This document shows, one piece after another, positions 11,761 through 24,332 of a DNA stretch of 64,000 nucleotides (position 1 is its first letter; each line of letters begins with the position of its first letter). Source of the DNA: Desmodus rotundus (lineage: Eukaryota > Chordata > Mammalia > Chiroptera > Phyllostomidae). A program made the position numbers and the translations under genes. Under the pieces are notes generated by a model. That model ran no database searches. It had not been told where the DNA came from and saw nothing but the letters and a program-made list of their open reading frames with translations. The stretch lies in NCBI RefSeq assembly GCF_022682495.2, contig NC_071398.1, forward strand, positions 12,964,934 through 13,028,933, in the 5' to 3' direction.

Positions 11761-13780
11761 AAGGAAAGAAGGATTTGTAACTCTTAGTTATCAGGATTCC
11801 ATGTAACTTTTGCTTCAAGTAACAAATAGTATTTCAGTTCTATGTATTCATTATGGCACTAAGTTGCAAAGGAAAGAAGCCAATTCTAATGAATTGTAAC
11901 CATAGTTTCCTTTGCGTATGACATATTAGAAGTGGGTAGTACTTTAAATTATTGTACACACAACAGCATATAATTAATTCTGCATAAAAGATAATGTATT
12001 CTTGCTAAATACAAGTTATTTTAAAATCTCTTAATGAAGAACTGAGCGTATGCTGTGAAAATGTTTAGCATACGCAGTAAGAGCCAACATTTTGCATTTA
12101 TTATTCCATCTATTTTCAGTAATAATATATTATTTTAAATGAACACACAAAAAAACTTAATCGCTAACATGCCAAATATGGAATATATATGAAAATTATG
12201 GGAAACTTCCTGGTTCCCCATAAGTTGTCACTCAGTAACTTTTTGATGACATGGTAAGATTGCAATCTGTCAGAGAATGAGAGAAATGGAAACGCCTGTT
12301 ACATTTTAATCGCGGAACATATGCACAATGAATTTTAAAATTTAGATATGGAAATAAACATTTCTATTCTGAAAACTGGCACGTTCTTAGTTTGCATGGC
12401 ATTCATAGCAAAGCGTAACTGCAGACCTTAAGCCCCACCTGTTTTCCTGCTGGGCTGGCAACTCCCTTTCTGACCCTGCATTTCCTCTTCTGAAAGAATG
12501 TATCCTGGAGGCTCTACGCTCTTACAGTGACCACACTGGAGCATCCGCGTAGGGCCTGCACTCCTCATTCCAGCCCGAACCACTACAGCCCCCACCATCA
12601 CCAACACCACCATCTCCACCACCAAGAGAACAATGGACATTGGACCCAACACTTTTTAGCCTTATTGTTCCGATCTCCACCATGATGATGCCTGTGTCCC
12701 AATAAAGCAGCCGCATGACCAGGATCTTTAACCCTCAGAGCTCTGAGCTCTGAGACGGTTATGCTAAGGTCCTTTTCATGTCCAATACATCTGCCATCCT
12801 TTCGCCCCAGCTCTTCCCTTGTGCCAATAGAAACATACAATAAAACCAGGTTTCCTACATTTATGTATGCTCTCTTATTCTTGCTTCGTTTAGGTTTGGA
12901 GAGGAAAAAAAAATGTGGACAGTAAAAATAAATTGCAATTAGCAAAAGCTTAGAATTAAAAGCAAAATGTAAAGTTTATTTTTAAATTCAAGATTGAGCG
13001 TCTGTCTCAGACGAATAATTCATCAGAAAGAGATGGAACTAAAGGAAAGGAACCACTATTTCCACTCTTCTCCAAATACCCAGGGTTGAACTTATTTTCC
13101 ATGTGTTTCCGTCTCAGGTGCTAATGTGCAGTAATAAAAAATTGAAAGTGAATAATATTTAAGATACAATAATGAATCATGCCATCCCTTCATAATCGCT
13201 GCTGGTATTTCAGAGTGGTTCTCCCAGTGTGTGCATGTGCAAAGTCAAAGTCACACTGAATAGATTATTCAATGGCTCACTTTCTACCTCGTAACATTTA
13301 ACTGTAAGCATATGTCTGTGTAGCTACAGCTCCTGAGTTAACTTCCAGCGACAGAGTCCCTCGTAAGAACATGCTGTTATTTATTCCACCAATCTCCATG
13401 AGACAGTGAAGCTTCTATAGTTTATGCATCTACTTTTTAACATTTCTAGTTATTTCTTTAGTATTAATTCCAAACGATGTGAGATGAAAATTGTAAAATC
13501 TCAGCAGCAACAACATCAATGCTTTTAGATCTTGGTGGTTTATTTTCACCTAAATACTCATCTTTTGTGTTTTCCGTGAACTGTTTTGATCATATTTCAG
13601 CAAATCAGCAGCATTACTAAGGTCCCCTCACATACTCCATGTCCCTTCCGGCCACCGTTGTTCTAATGAAAGGTACTTCATTATCTTTCTATTTCATTAT
13701 CTAATAGAGATATTTATTTCTGTTTTCCTCTTCTCCCTCCAGACCAGGCTTTTCTTCAGGAAGATTGTAGATAATTAAAC
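10595..13780. other. AT-rich non-coding stretch
   Basis: Over 3 kb without a gene. 11800-12420 and 12900-13620 are notably AT-rich and free of recognisable repeats, so some conserved non-coding sequence is possible. A GT microsatellite lies at 11727-11757. No frame shows domain structure. Confidence 0.45.
11727..11757. repeat. (GT)n microsatellite
   Basis: About 15 uninterrupted GT units. Confidence 0.97.
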
Positions 13781-13784
13781 ACCC

Positions 13785-13860
13785 TTCCCTCAGTTCCCTG
13801 CTTAAGCTCAGGCGCATAGTAGGTGCTCAATAAGCATTCACTGAAATGCCTGATGCATTT
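13785..13860 (+). repeat. L2 LINE 3' end relic
   Basis: 'gcgcatagtaggtgctcaata' followed by 'agcattcactgaaatg' is the standard L2 terminal sequence. An A/T low-complexity patch follows at about 13890-13935. Confidence 0.7.
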
Positions 13861-14124
13861 TAATTCTCTATCAATCAGAACTCTTACAAACTCTTATAAA
13901 TTTTTTAAAATAAAAATTTTAAAAAAGAGAGTCTGCTAAAAAAAATTCTCTATCAAGCCCCAGAGCTATAAATGCAACTTTTGCTCAAGGTACAAAAATC
14001 TTTCTGTATTTTCCTTTCTTTATACCCTGGCACATTTCACAAAGAATTTAGGGCAGGAGGCCTCTCTTAAATCAATTCTGTCTCCTACTGCTATTACTGG
14101 GGTGGACTTGCAAAGGCCAAAGCT

Positions 14125-14345
14125 ATTCTTTCAGATGTCACTTTAACTGTTTAGTTTGCAAGGATGAAGAGAAAGATCAAATAACGTCACCTCCTCAGAG
14201 AAGTCTTCCTGGGTCATCTCTCTATTATGCAACTTCGTTTATGTCCTTTATGACAATGACCCCAACCTGAGACTGTCCTATCCTGGATGCTCTGCGTCTT
14301 CCACCAGAGCTCTCGATGGGAGGCGGGGTCTGTCCCGTTCACTTA
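14125..14345 (+). repeat. L2 LINE relic
   Basis: 'cacctcctcagagaagtcttcctgggtc' followed by a pyrimidine-rich segment matches the part of L2 just upstream of its 3' end. Ends without the terminal repeat. Confidence 0.5.
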
Positions 14346-15690
14346 GAAATCTCTATTGTGTAACACTATATTTTTGTGAAAAATATTGTAGCCCTTCACA
14401 ATTGGAAAGGTTCTTAGAAGTCACCAAGTGGAGCTCCACTATTTCAAAAATACGTAAATGCCCAGTGTTTAACTACTAATGACAGAATCTGGATGAGAAT
14501 CAGAATGTCTGTCTCCCAGGCCAGTGTTCCTTCCCAGTTGCCCAATGACACCCACCTCTGAGCCTGGCACAGAGAGATAGGGAGCCCAGGGAGATAGAGA
14601 TGCTTTGGGCAAACTGATGGTACCTGTTGTTTTGGCTGTCTTTGGCGCTACCCAAGCCCTGCCTAAGTACAATACCATCCTTATACAGCTATTTGCACAT
14701 CAGCCTCAATATTGATGGGGCAGCTGTTATTACTAGGAGGGACACCTGGAACACTCGGCCACAGCTACAGGACCAAGCCCAGACCCAGTGCCAGGTGTCC
14801 ACTCACCTAGTCCACACGTGTCTCCTGAGTTTTCTTGTAACTCAGCTCAAATCACAGGCTCTTGTCCCTTCACGTGCTGACCCGTTGACCATGGACACTG
14901 TGGTGTCCCGTTGTGAGGCTTCTCCTTAGAGGAAAAGAAAGAAGTAAAGCAATGTCGTATGTGAAATGAGGTCATGACTTTGTAAGAGACTCTTCAAACT
15001 TCCAGCAATGACAAAAGCAAAACGCTCCCATTTTCTCAGGCATTCCCGGGAGGCCAAAGGCCAAAATCTCACCTCGGATGTTCTCTACCTGTTCACCATT
15101 TATTTCTGAGACCCAAAGACAAGTGGCCCCCTGCCATGAAGGCAGACACCACGGGCACAAAGGGAAACACCCTGTCTGTAGTTACTAAAGGCGAGGAATG
15201 ACAGAGGTGCTGGGCACTCAGGGCCTTCGGTGGCTGTGAGCCCAACCAGCAGCTCTGGTTCACCTGATAACATCCCTCTATCCCTCATTCATGTCATCTT
15301 GGCTCCCGTGTCAAAGGGACACAGAGAAGTCGGCAGGAGAGGGGCTGGGCTGAGACAGGACCCTCTCAATTCCAGGAACGTCACAATCTAAGAATCTTGA
15401 TTACTGAGCTGGACTGACACGCTTGGGCCTTTACTTGAGTCCCGCAACCCTAGAGCTGCATCTATAGAGAGACCACATCCATGTATCTGTACAGAAATAC
15501 AGATATACCGCGTCTAGTTTTCTGTTCACGTTCAGGTAACTGCTGAAGGCTCTTGTCTCTTTATCAGGTTCTTTGGGAGACATTCTACTGGCCTCAGTGC
15601 CGGGGATGTTCTGTCTCACCTGGACACAGACATGGTTCCATTCGGTGGTGGTCGCACAGCTCCTGGAGTTTCTCCAGGTGCCCGGGTCAC
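14346..15690. other. Unassigned non-coding stretch
   Basis: No gene is recognised. Possible MIR scraps near 14690-14780 are too short to call. Confidence 0.4.
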
Positions 15691-15699
15691 TAGGAAGTG

Positions 15700-15830
15700 A
15701 TGCTCTATGTCATAAATTACAGTGCACTTTTCAGGGAAGCCCTTTCCTACGTCTTTCAGCTTTCCTCTTACCGTCCATCACCCTAATTTCTTTAACACTT
15801 CCTTTGTTGAAATCTTAGCGCACTGCTGGT
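15700..15830 (+). repeat. L2 LINE relic
   Basis: 'cagggaagccctttcctacg' and the following pyrimidine-rich run resemble the L2 segment ggaagccttccctga. Short and diverged. Confidence 0.4.
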
Positions 15831-16184
15831 ATTTCTGAAGGCCACTTCAACTCCTCTTAAGGACAGGAAAGGCCAATAAATAAATGGACAAGTAAATAGG
15901 CCACACTGTGGGAACCCTTTCCATGGCCGACCACTGCGAACCCAATCACCTTTCTCCTGGCAGCCTGCCCGGAGCTCCAGCCGAACCCTAACACACAGTA
16001 AATTCTTTGTGAAGGCAGAGTTTGTCCCACTGTCCATCCACGCAGCGTGTATCCGCAGAACGAGATGTCTAGGTAACTATCTTTGCTTTCAGTTATTCAA
16101 CATTGAAGAGGCTGCAGGGTTCTAAATGGATGCGGGCATCACAGCACCTATCAGAACATAAGGGAAACCGTCTGTTTAATTGTA

Positions 16185-16305
16185 TTCTCCTCCCCCAGAC
16201 TGACTGTTAGCACCTGGAGGGTAAGGACGATGACAGTTTTATGTCTGCATGCCTCGTACCTAGCACTGCGGCACAGGAAATAGGAGTTTGTTGGATACGT
16301 GGGTG
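16185..16305 (+). repeat. L2 LINE 3' end relic
   Basis: 'actgttagcacctggagggt' and 'tacctagcactgcggcacagg' reproduce the L2 terminal order ('ctgtgagctcctggagggca' ... 'cctagcacagtgcctggcac'). Confidence 0.6.
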
Positions 16306-16750
16306 CTCGCTAAAATAACTACTGTATGCATGCGTGTTTGTGACATATAAACACATATATCTGTGTATGCATGTATCTGTACTGCTGTTCACTGCACAGA
16401 GGTCTCTCAAGAGAACCCCACCAAACCCAGGAGGCCGTCCGTGAGTTACCATCTCCAGCGCAGGTGCGTCGGAGGCCCAGTCACACGGCGTCACAGGGCA
16501 GAGTCAGGCTTCGCGTACAGGTCAGCCCCCAGCCCTGGCTCTCTCCCGCCCGCCGGACTGCTGCTCAGTGTGGCCTCACAGCGAGTCTCAGTGCAGAGTC
16601 ACAATTGCTAGTTGTGTACAGAATGTCCCCAAACACAGAGAACTGACATGATCTGGAGAGCTGGGTATGGCCAAGCATATTCTTACACTTTGAAGAGAAA
16701 TAGTGGGTTCTACGTTACCTAATACTCGTACATTTTTTATCCTTACCTGA

Positions 16751-16969
16751 GCATATGCTTCTTGATTTTAGAGAGAGAGGAAGGGAGCAGGGAGAGAGAG
16801 AGGGAAGGAAACATCAATGTGAGAAACATCGATCCGTTGCTTCTCGTATGTGCCTGGACCAGGGACCAAACCCACAGCCTAGGCATGTGCCCTGACTGGG
16901 AATTGAACCTGCCACCCTCTGGTTTATGGGACGATGCTCCAACAAACTGAGCCACACCAGATAGGGCTC
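16751..16969 (-). mobile_element. VES-type bat SINE (minus)
   Basis: Reverse complement of the VES layout: purine-rich gagagagaggaaggga tail side, aaacatcgatccgt (= 'acggatcgatgttt'), then gggaattgaacctgccac, the antisense B box, and ggtttatgggacgatgctcc in the tRNA-like head, ending at 'ggctc'. More diverged than the copy at 10382. No clear target duplication. Confidence 0.85.
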
Positions 16970-18150
16970 ATGATACTTTCTGATAACCAGTGCTGGAGCT
17001 GATGATCAGAGGGCTGTGATCCAAGGAAGGGAGCAGGAAGAGAAATTAGGAGAATAAGGATGAATCTTCAATCTCAGAAGAGAAATGACAAGTGACAAAA
17101 CTGAGACAAAAGCAAAATTAGGAAAATGGACATACTGTGAAGGCAAAGTCAGAAATAAAACCCACAGTAACAGGCAGTGGACTAGATATGAGGGTTCAAA
17201 GACGGGGCCCCCGGGGTGTGCGTTTCTTGGCTCATTTGCCTCTGGATAACTTGGTGGACAGTGATGACATCACTGAACTATGGGATGCAGGAGAAGGATC
17301 ATATTTCAAGGTTTGCTAAGGTAAGTTTGGAATGCAGGCCGAGAGGTAGCAGTGTTAATTAAGATGGTAGATGATGCTATTAAGTTTCTGAATCATCCTC
17401 GGGAACAAGTGTAACAGGAGGAGAGATGCCTGGAAGAAGGCATGAAAACTCTCCAATATTTAAGAGAACAAGCTGAGATAAGTGGCCAACGAAGGAAACT
17501 AAGAAACAGTTTCTCTCTTCTGAGAAAGAAAAGTATCTTCGGAACAACTAAGAGACAGCGACTTTAAGGAAGTTGGAGGGAGAGGGCAACCAGGGGACTC
17601 TCGCCTGGGAAAGGCACTTCCTAGTGATACGCAAGGTGGATGGGCAGTCGCTGTGTTTAATGCCCTTGAAGGAAACAATTCCACCCCCTTCCACTAGAGC
17701 AAACACGTCCTCTCAAGGGAGAAAACCCAGTTTTAATGGAAGCTGCATTATCACAAGTAATGTCCCCGGATTCCTTTTTCATTTTCTAATTGTACTGGAA
17801 TATTTTAAATCACATGCGCAGCTCACATGTGTGGCCCGTGTTATATAATGTGTCTACTGAACAGCACTGGCTTAGAGAGCTATCGTGCTGCAATTTCAAT
17901 TAGAACCATACAGAAGCTCAAAAACAAAGGATTTGGTGGGGAAAATTGAGTTCTTAACATCCTCAGAGCTATGCAAATATAACTCATGCTGAGCACGGAA
18001 GCATTAAGTATGTCAGCTTCTTTAAAAGTGAAGCAGGAAAGCTTCATGAGCAATGGAAAGCTAGTCCCCATCACATCCAGGTGAGGCTTTGGTGTGGAAG
18101 AAAGAAACAACGGCTTAGTAAATTTTAGCAGGGGGAATGAAAAGGAACAA
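16970..18150. other. Unassigned non-coding stretch
   Basis: Purine-rich, unique-looking sequence; no gene or repeat family recognised. Confidence 0.45.
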
Positions 18151-18154
18151 ATGG

Positions 18155-18450
18155 TGTTGGAGTCCTTGAACTTGGATACGAATTCCACGCTGTCACTCAC
18201 TAGCTGTGTAACCCAGAGTAAGATGTACAAGTTCACTGCACCTCTATTTCCTCAGTGCAGAACTGAAATAATATTGATAATATACCTCCAACTCGCCAAG
18301 TACTCGCTTGGATCTTTGTAGGTCCCCGTGGGCAGATGAAGAAACTGAAACACAAAAGCTGGCCACCCAGCTGAAACGGGGTGGCAGTGGGATCTGAACC
18401 CTTGCAGTCTGAACCCCTGTATCACTTGAGCTGTCAGTCTCTGCTCCACA
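18155..18450. repeat. Two adjoining MIR relics in opposite orientation
   Basis: 18155-18310 is antisense MIR (tcactcactagctgtgtaac, then ctctatttcctcagtgcag, then a diverged tail). 18325-18450 is sense MIR ('gcagatgaagaaactgaaac', 'ggcagtgggatctgaaccc'). They abut head-on. Confidence 0.6.
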
Positions 18451-18615
18451 CTCCCGTCAGCATTTCCCTGTCATCAGGAGAACTGAAGGAGGCAATGAAC
18501 TTGAGGCACATGCCAAGGTCAGTGAGGAAGGGCACGTATGTTTAGCATTGTTGCAAAAGCACAACAGAGCATTGGGGAAAGACAGGGTTTAAATCACTTT
18601 GTTTCCCATTACCTT

Positions 18616-18635
18616 AAAAAAAAAAAAAAAAAAAA
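18616..18635 (+). repeat. Poly(A) tract
   Basis: About 20 consecutive A bases. No transcript-like sequence or SINE body is recognised immediately upstream, so it is not called a retrogene tail. Confidence 0.9.
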
Positions 18636-18639
18636 GGCC

Positions 18640-20910
18640 CTGAAAGATGAGGAGACACCTAAGATGACTTTGGAAACTCAATGTATTAGTGGTATTCCGG
18701 ATCTTGTAAGAATTGTTGAGTGTTTGGGGGAAATGTATTCCAAAGTTAACCTATGAAATATGAGGCCAAAAGAATTCTGGCCTCACAGATAACAGGTTCA
18801 GATCACTGTGTACACATTCACCGTAATCAGTGACTACGGTCTTCTCAGTTCTTTCCCAAACCACGTTGGATTTCCAGACCCAGCTTTGCAGACACTATAT
18901 TTTTTTATTTAATGTAAGTGTAAATTTCATAGAGAATGAACTATACATAAAGCTTTTTTTTTAATTTGGTTTGGCTTTGAAAGGGTTCCAGTAGGGCACA
19001 GAGAATGAGGCAGAGGCTGAGCCAGCTACAGCAGGAGAGGAGGGAATATGCCCAGCCGGGGTGAGCTGCTGCCAGGAACGGCCCCTGGGAGCTCCCCAGG
19101 GGGTGGCACTGGGTCCAGCAGCCTGGATGACCTCCATCTGCACATCCCCACAACACAAGGTCACCTCACAGAGCAGCAGTCCCATCTCAGTAATGATCCA
19201 ATCCAGCACCTCAGCACTAGACATGATTGTTTCCCACAAACTCATTTCTTGTTCATTTCAGTATGAAAATTAAAGTTGTATTGGCGCAGTTCCGCCCAGT
19301 GGAGTGGCCTCCTCCATGCTCTCCCACAGCAAACCCTGCTGAGCCTGACCAGGAGGAACAAGAGTGCAGGGAAAGGTACCGTTTCCCCACTAGCTCCGTT
19401 GTTCATCCCAGTCAGCCCCGCACGGGAAGGCACGCTTGATGTGCCAAGCCAGTAGACTCCACAGAAGGAAACCATTTGGGGGGGGGGGCGGGGAAGATGC
19501 TAATTGAATAGTTTCCCATGCAAATGTGGAAACAAGGGAAACAATACTAGAGATAGCATCAGTATTTTCAACAGTAAGCAAAGGTAAGCAATCCTTGAAG
19601 GGTGATGCTATTTCCGTGAATTTAATCAATTCACGTTCTTACCCACAAAGCTTTTCTCGCTTGCTTTGTTTTTACAACTGGTAATTTAAATGAGCCAGGA
19701 GACAGGTTAGGGAGGCTCTTTGCCAGAACTGCGACTTAAGTTCTGAGTTCCTGAGAGACTACCGTCAACTTTGTTTTTATCGTCCAAATAAAAATCTGAA
19801 CCCCGGGGGAGATGTTGAGAGGAGAATAATACATGTATTCTCCGGGTCAAGCAGGGTGATCAGAACTTCTTTTTGGACTTTTTAAACAGAGCTCAGCTGC
19901 TCTCCCAGAGCCCTCCTGTGGGGAAGCAAGTTTCCATTCTAACCTTCTTCTACAAAAGAAGAAACTTGAACCCAGAGAGACGCAAGTTCCCCCTCGTCCC
20001 CCAGTGGGCCAGTTCACAACAAAGGGATGGGCAGAAGGATGGATCAAGTGATGCGCAGATGAAAATGCTCCAAGAATATTAGAGCAGAGAAATACAAAGC
20101 ACACAGGCCTTGTGGCCTTTGTCTCTTTGAACGAGACCTTGCCAAGCTGGTGTTCGCAGTTATATTTGTCTGGAAGTCCTAGCTTCAAGTGACGAATCTG
20201 ATCCTCCTAAGGTCCTCTTAAAATCCAATGTAGATGGCTCTCTTATATCTCAGAAGCCTGGGTCCTTATTAATATGCACCAGAGCTGCAGGGTGACTCTC
20301 CTTCCACCTTTTCCATACGTTGTACAAGGCCGTGGGGCCGTACAGGTAGACAGCACCCACTGATAGACAAAGATCTTCTCTCAACACGCCCTAGGAATAC
20401 ACCATAAACCCAGGGTGCAAAATAAACATTCTGATGTGACACTCTTGGTGACATCTTCAATTCATCTATGCCAGGACCAGATAGGAACCAAAATTTCAAG
20501 GAAGAACACCGATCTTGGAAACACAACTGCTTTTCTGCCTAACACGTCTTTGTAAAGTTGAAGTCGTGGCTGCACACTAGAGAAAACATAAGACTCGATG
20601 TCATCTTTACATCCTCTTAGGTGAAGAGAAAGCTAAACCCCATGAATCTTGGATGCAAAGCTTTCTGGGTCTTTCAGGGCCTGAGTTCAAATCCTTTGCA
20701 ACTGTCCAACCATGTGGTTTTGGAGCCCCTCTTTCTGGGCAAGGAGATGGTCTCTGGAAAGCTCTATCCTGGGCATTCCATAAACACTTCACAACACATC
20801 CATCCTCATTTCCTCTTCCACGGTCAGTAGTGTGTTTCACGAACCTCCCCTTCGATGCCTCTATAATCTGTCTCCCCATGCACAGCCGTGAAGAACAGGG
20901 AATCCCTCTG
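18640..20910. other. Unassigned non-coding stretch
   Basis: No gene is supported. A minus-strand frame at 18961-19245 is open for 94 codons but has no recognisable similarity. A G-run lies at about 19478-19490. A possible MIR scrap lies near 20655-20700. Confidence 0.4.
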
Positions 20911-20914
20911 TTCA

Positions 20915-21120
20915 AATCCCCGCTGGTCCCTTTGTTCACTGCGTAACACCAGGGAAGGCTGTGTAACTACCCTGAATCTTGGTTTGCGTGTTTCATGAAT
21001 GGGGATAATTATGCAGCTTCTACCTCATTGAGGTTGTAGGGATGAATTGAGATAATTTGTGGAAAGTGCTGAGCTCAGTGTGTGCGCATTGTACAATAAA
21101 TGCTCAGTATACATAAGCTA
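20915..21120 (-). repeat. MIR SINE relic (antisense)
   Basis: Long antisense MIR match: 'tgttcaaatccccgctgg', 'aatcttggtttgcgtg', 'aatggggataattatgcagc', 'cattgaggttgtagggatg', then 'gtacaataaatgctcagtat'. Among the best preserved MIRs in the window. Confidence 0.75.
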
Positions 21121-21539
21121 TTATAATAATGATACCACCCTCGTCCCAGCTTCAGCATCTCTACCCTCCCTGCTGATTTCCCTGTTCAAAGTCTCCGCCC
21201 CTTTCTATCGGTTTTTCTCCACGCCGACCCAGAAATCATTCCATTAAGTACTAAACACATCAATCCCCTGTCCAGGCTCCGCAAAGGCTGCCTAGGACCT
21301 AGGGAATGAAGTTCAAAGCCCTGGATTTGGCATTCGGCATACTCCACAGAGGCACAAACTTACCACCCTGCAGGCATATTTTGCTCAGTATCACAGACAG
21401 GCACATTCTGTTTGGGGAAACCAAATCTGTACATTCACTGACCGAGGATTTTGTCTGCATTCCTCTCTAGAGTGCTGAGATGGGATGGTCAGAAAGGACC
21501 AAGCCAAGTGATTTGTGGAAGCAGACCTGAGAGCCAGAC

Positions 21540-21650
21540 CATTTCAGAGCTGGAAAGGACCCAAAAGGCCACTTTACAGATGAGGAAACTGAGGTTAATT
21601 GGTGTGCCCAAGGCCACTCGGCTATTTATCAGCAGTGTCAGGCTGGTCTG
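21540..21650 (+). repeat. MIR-like relic
   Basis: 'tttacagatgaggaaactga' followed by 'gtgcccaaggccactcggc' is the MIR/MIR-like core with its 3' neighbour. Confidence 0.65.
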
Positions 21651-24290
21651 CCTAGAGGGAGGGAAACACAGGGCGGCCTATTAAGGAAAATTTGTCAGCA
21701 GTTGGCCACAGACTTGCTGACAGGTGATCCTTCTCCTTGCGTGAGCAATGAGACGGAAGTTAGGCACCTCCTAAGGCAAGAACACAAGGCAAGCCTCTCT
21801 CTGGCTCACCATGCAGGGCACGGTAGGAATGGGGTTGACGGGGAGCAGGCAGCTGAAATGATTTCCCCAGACCCGTCCCGCTGGCTGCATTAGTCTCCTA
21901 ACGAATGCTCCCAAATGCACTGCCGGGATTTGCTGAAGTTGAAGATTCTCTGCGATGTTTGCAGTGGGAACGGTGATGAATAAAATACAAGAATCACCAA
22001 TGCATTACTTTGAAGGCCCGTGTGCCCGGCTCTAACTGCTAAATTGCAATTTTTTCCTCTGAGATAATAATACTAATAGTGACAGTCCATTGATGTAGTG
22101 CTTCTTAGGTTCCAAGAATAATAGTAAAAGGGAAAATGTAGATATTATACTACAGCTATGTCTATGGATAAAGCACAGACCAGAGAGAGGCAGTTCAAGA
22201 GTGACCTCTGTGACTACTGAGATATTTTAGGGCAAAGTGCTGTGGCCTGCAATTGTTTGCATAAATGAACCCTGATTTTCAATTTGGGTTTGGAATTTAA
22301 ATACAGTTTTGCTGATACCGTTGATGAAATATTTTATAAAACCTTTAAATATGTTGTTAAATATTTAAAACCTTTAAATATGCATGCTTTAATAAGCAGA
22401 CAATGGAAAGTAGGTAACTACCAATCCAGCCGCTCAGCCCGCCTCACCCATGTTTGGGTGGTCATCCTTGGCTTGTGGTCCGGATTTGTGTCCACTGTGA
22501 CCCACCGGAGAACATCACTTAGACATTAGAACGCACAGCTTCGAGAGTTCCGGGCCCCTGGACGATGACTGGGTCGGGTCTGCGTAAGAGGCTCCATCGA
22601 CCACAAAATCAAAGCCATTCTACGGTTCCACTACCTGGCCTCTTACACAGACCACTGAGTCTCAGAAGTTCTGAAACCCCGAGCTTCCCCCAAGGCTTCA
22701 CTCACTGGAAGGGTGGGGCTGCTTCCTTTCAAAGGTGGTCAGTAAAGCTGTCCTGGGACTGTACGGGACCTGCTGCGGAGGTCCCTATCTGTCCTTGCCG
22801 CCCCAGCTCGCCCAGCTGTCAGCACTGCCAGCTCTCACCTGATCATCCTGTCCCTGGGCCAACCCAGAGAGGCCACGCTGCCAGGGACTGGAGCTGTCCC
22901 GTCCAAACACTGGGATGTGACTGGGGGCCATCTGCCCATTCCTAGGGAGGCATCTTTCATCAATGCCTGGAGAGCTCCTGTGCGTGCCAACCTGGCTTCT
23001 CCAAGATGTTTGGCTCAGAATACTCCTTTCTAGTTGGTTACCCTTGGACCAGGATCCAATTTGGACTCTGGTCCCTGCATCTGGCCTTAGCTTCCTCTGG
23101 ACATTTTTTGGAATTTTGCATTGGCTTCGCAGCCAGTATCCATGGGCCCCTTTCCCACACAACCTGCCCTGTGCCTTCCAAGAAACCCTTTGCCCATCAC
23201 TCACCTAGCTGCTATGTCATCTGCCATAGTTGACCATGGAAACCCCACCTCATGTACTGAGCTGGAGCCCTAGGCTTTGGCCTGGGTCCTACATCCTGCC
23301 CAATTCCTGCTCAGCCCCAAGTGGACTAGTCAATGTTTCCTGAAGGCTCCCCTCTGCTTTAACTCACACCCCAACATCTATCTGTCTGTCATCATTCTGT
23401 TCAGCACTTGAGAGGAGCTCGAAGGGACACAGCCACACGGTATCACAGTGAGTGAGGTTTCTCACCACAGCCTTGCACGGATATGCTGGGGACTGAAGTC
23501 TTTTGGGTTTCCTAGTTCAAAGCAACAGAAACAGACGGTGGGTAGCACAGTTCTCGCAGGAAGACTAGAGAAGCAGGAAAGTGAGACACCTGGGCCATCG
23601 GAACCACACACCAGGCCCTGCCACAGAGCCAGGGGGGTCCCACGGGCCCATGACTGCGGGTGTTCCCATGCGTGTTAGGAACTAATCCAAGTGAAACCCC
23701 CTGGAACAGGGCGCTGAGCTGGTGTTCTAGCTCCCAGGAGAGGGCAGAAGCGGTTTTCTCGCCCTTCCGGCCTCTCGAGGAGAAGGCAGGCTCTTCTTTC
23801 TATAGAGAATCTTATGGTGGGGGATTCGCCCAACACGGGAAGAGGGTCCCCATGCTATGCAGCCAAACAAACAACAACAACAGAATGACAAATAAGCACC
23901 ACCAGTACCACGTAGGACACTGTGTTCCAGAGTGTGGAGTCACACAGAAAGGAGTGTCCGGTGTGGTCGAACCAGCTTCTGCCCCTGATTCTACGCAGAT
24001 ATTCTGGTTCCGGCTGTCGCTTTCGTTTGTTTTCACCACGCAAGGTTGGTGACCGAGCACACCGACCCGTAGCACGAGAATGGGAGTTACGGCAGGTATT
24101 CCAGATAACAGACCAAAGGTTCACACCTCCAAATGCTTTGGGAGACTGGGCCCATGGACCGAAGCTAGCGATATGATATACAACGGGGATGATAGTAACA
24201 ACCAGCCCATTTTGTGCACTTTTAAGCATTTGTATATATCAGCGTTGTTTAGTATCAGAGCCACCTTGCAAGGCAGGTGCAGTGGTACAG
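21651..24290. other. Unassigned stretch
   Basis: No gene is supported. A 16-bp word, aaaacctttaaatatg, occurs at 22338-22353 and again at 22367-22382. The block at about 22560-23220 has several overlapping open frames on both strands but no recognisable protein; a decayed retrocopy cannot be excluded. Confidence 0.35.
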
Positions 24291-24292
24291 GG

Positions 24293-24296
<4 letters not shown>

Positions 24297-24329
<33 letters not shown>
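24297..24329. repeat. (GA)n microsatellite
   Basis: About 16 GA units, uninterrupted. Confidence 0.95.

Positions 24330-24332
<3 letters not shown>

Noticed and set aside
18961..19245. Possible retrocopy on the minus strand
   Set aside because: An open frame of 94 codons, but no recognisable protein, no poly(A) tail and no target duplication.
22560..23220. Block of overlapping open frames that looked like a decayed processed gene
   Set aside because: No protein family recognised on either strand and no retrocopy hallmarks seen.
24297..24329. Possible regulatory GA-factor site array
   Set aside because: Plain GA microsatellite; no support for function.
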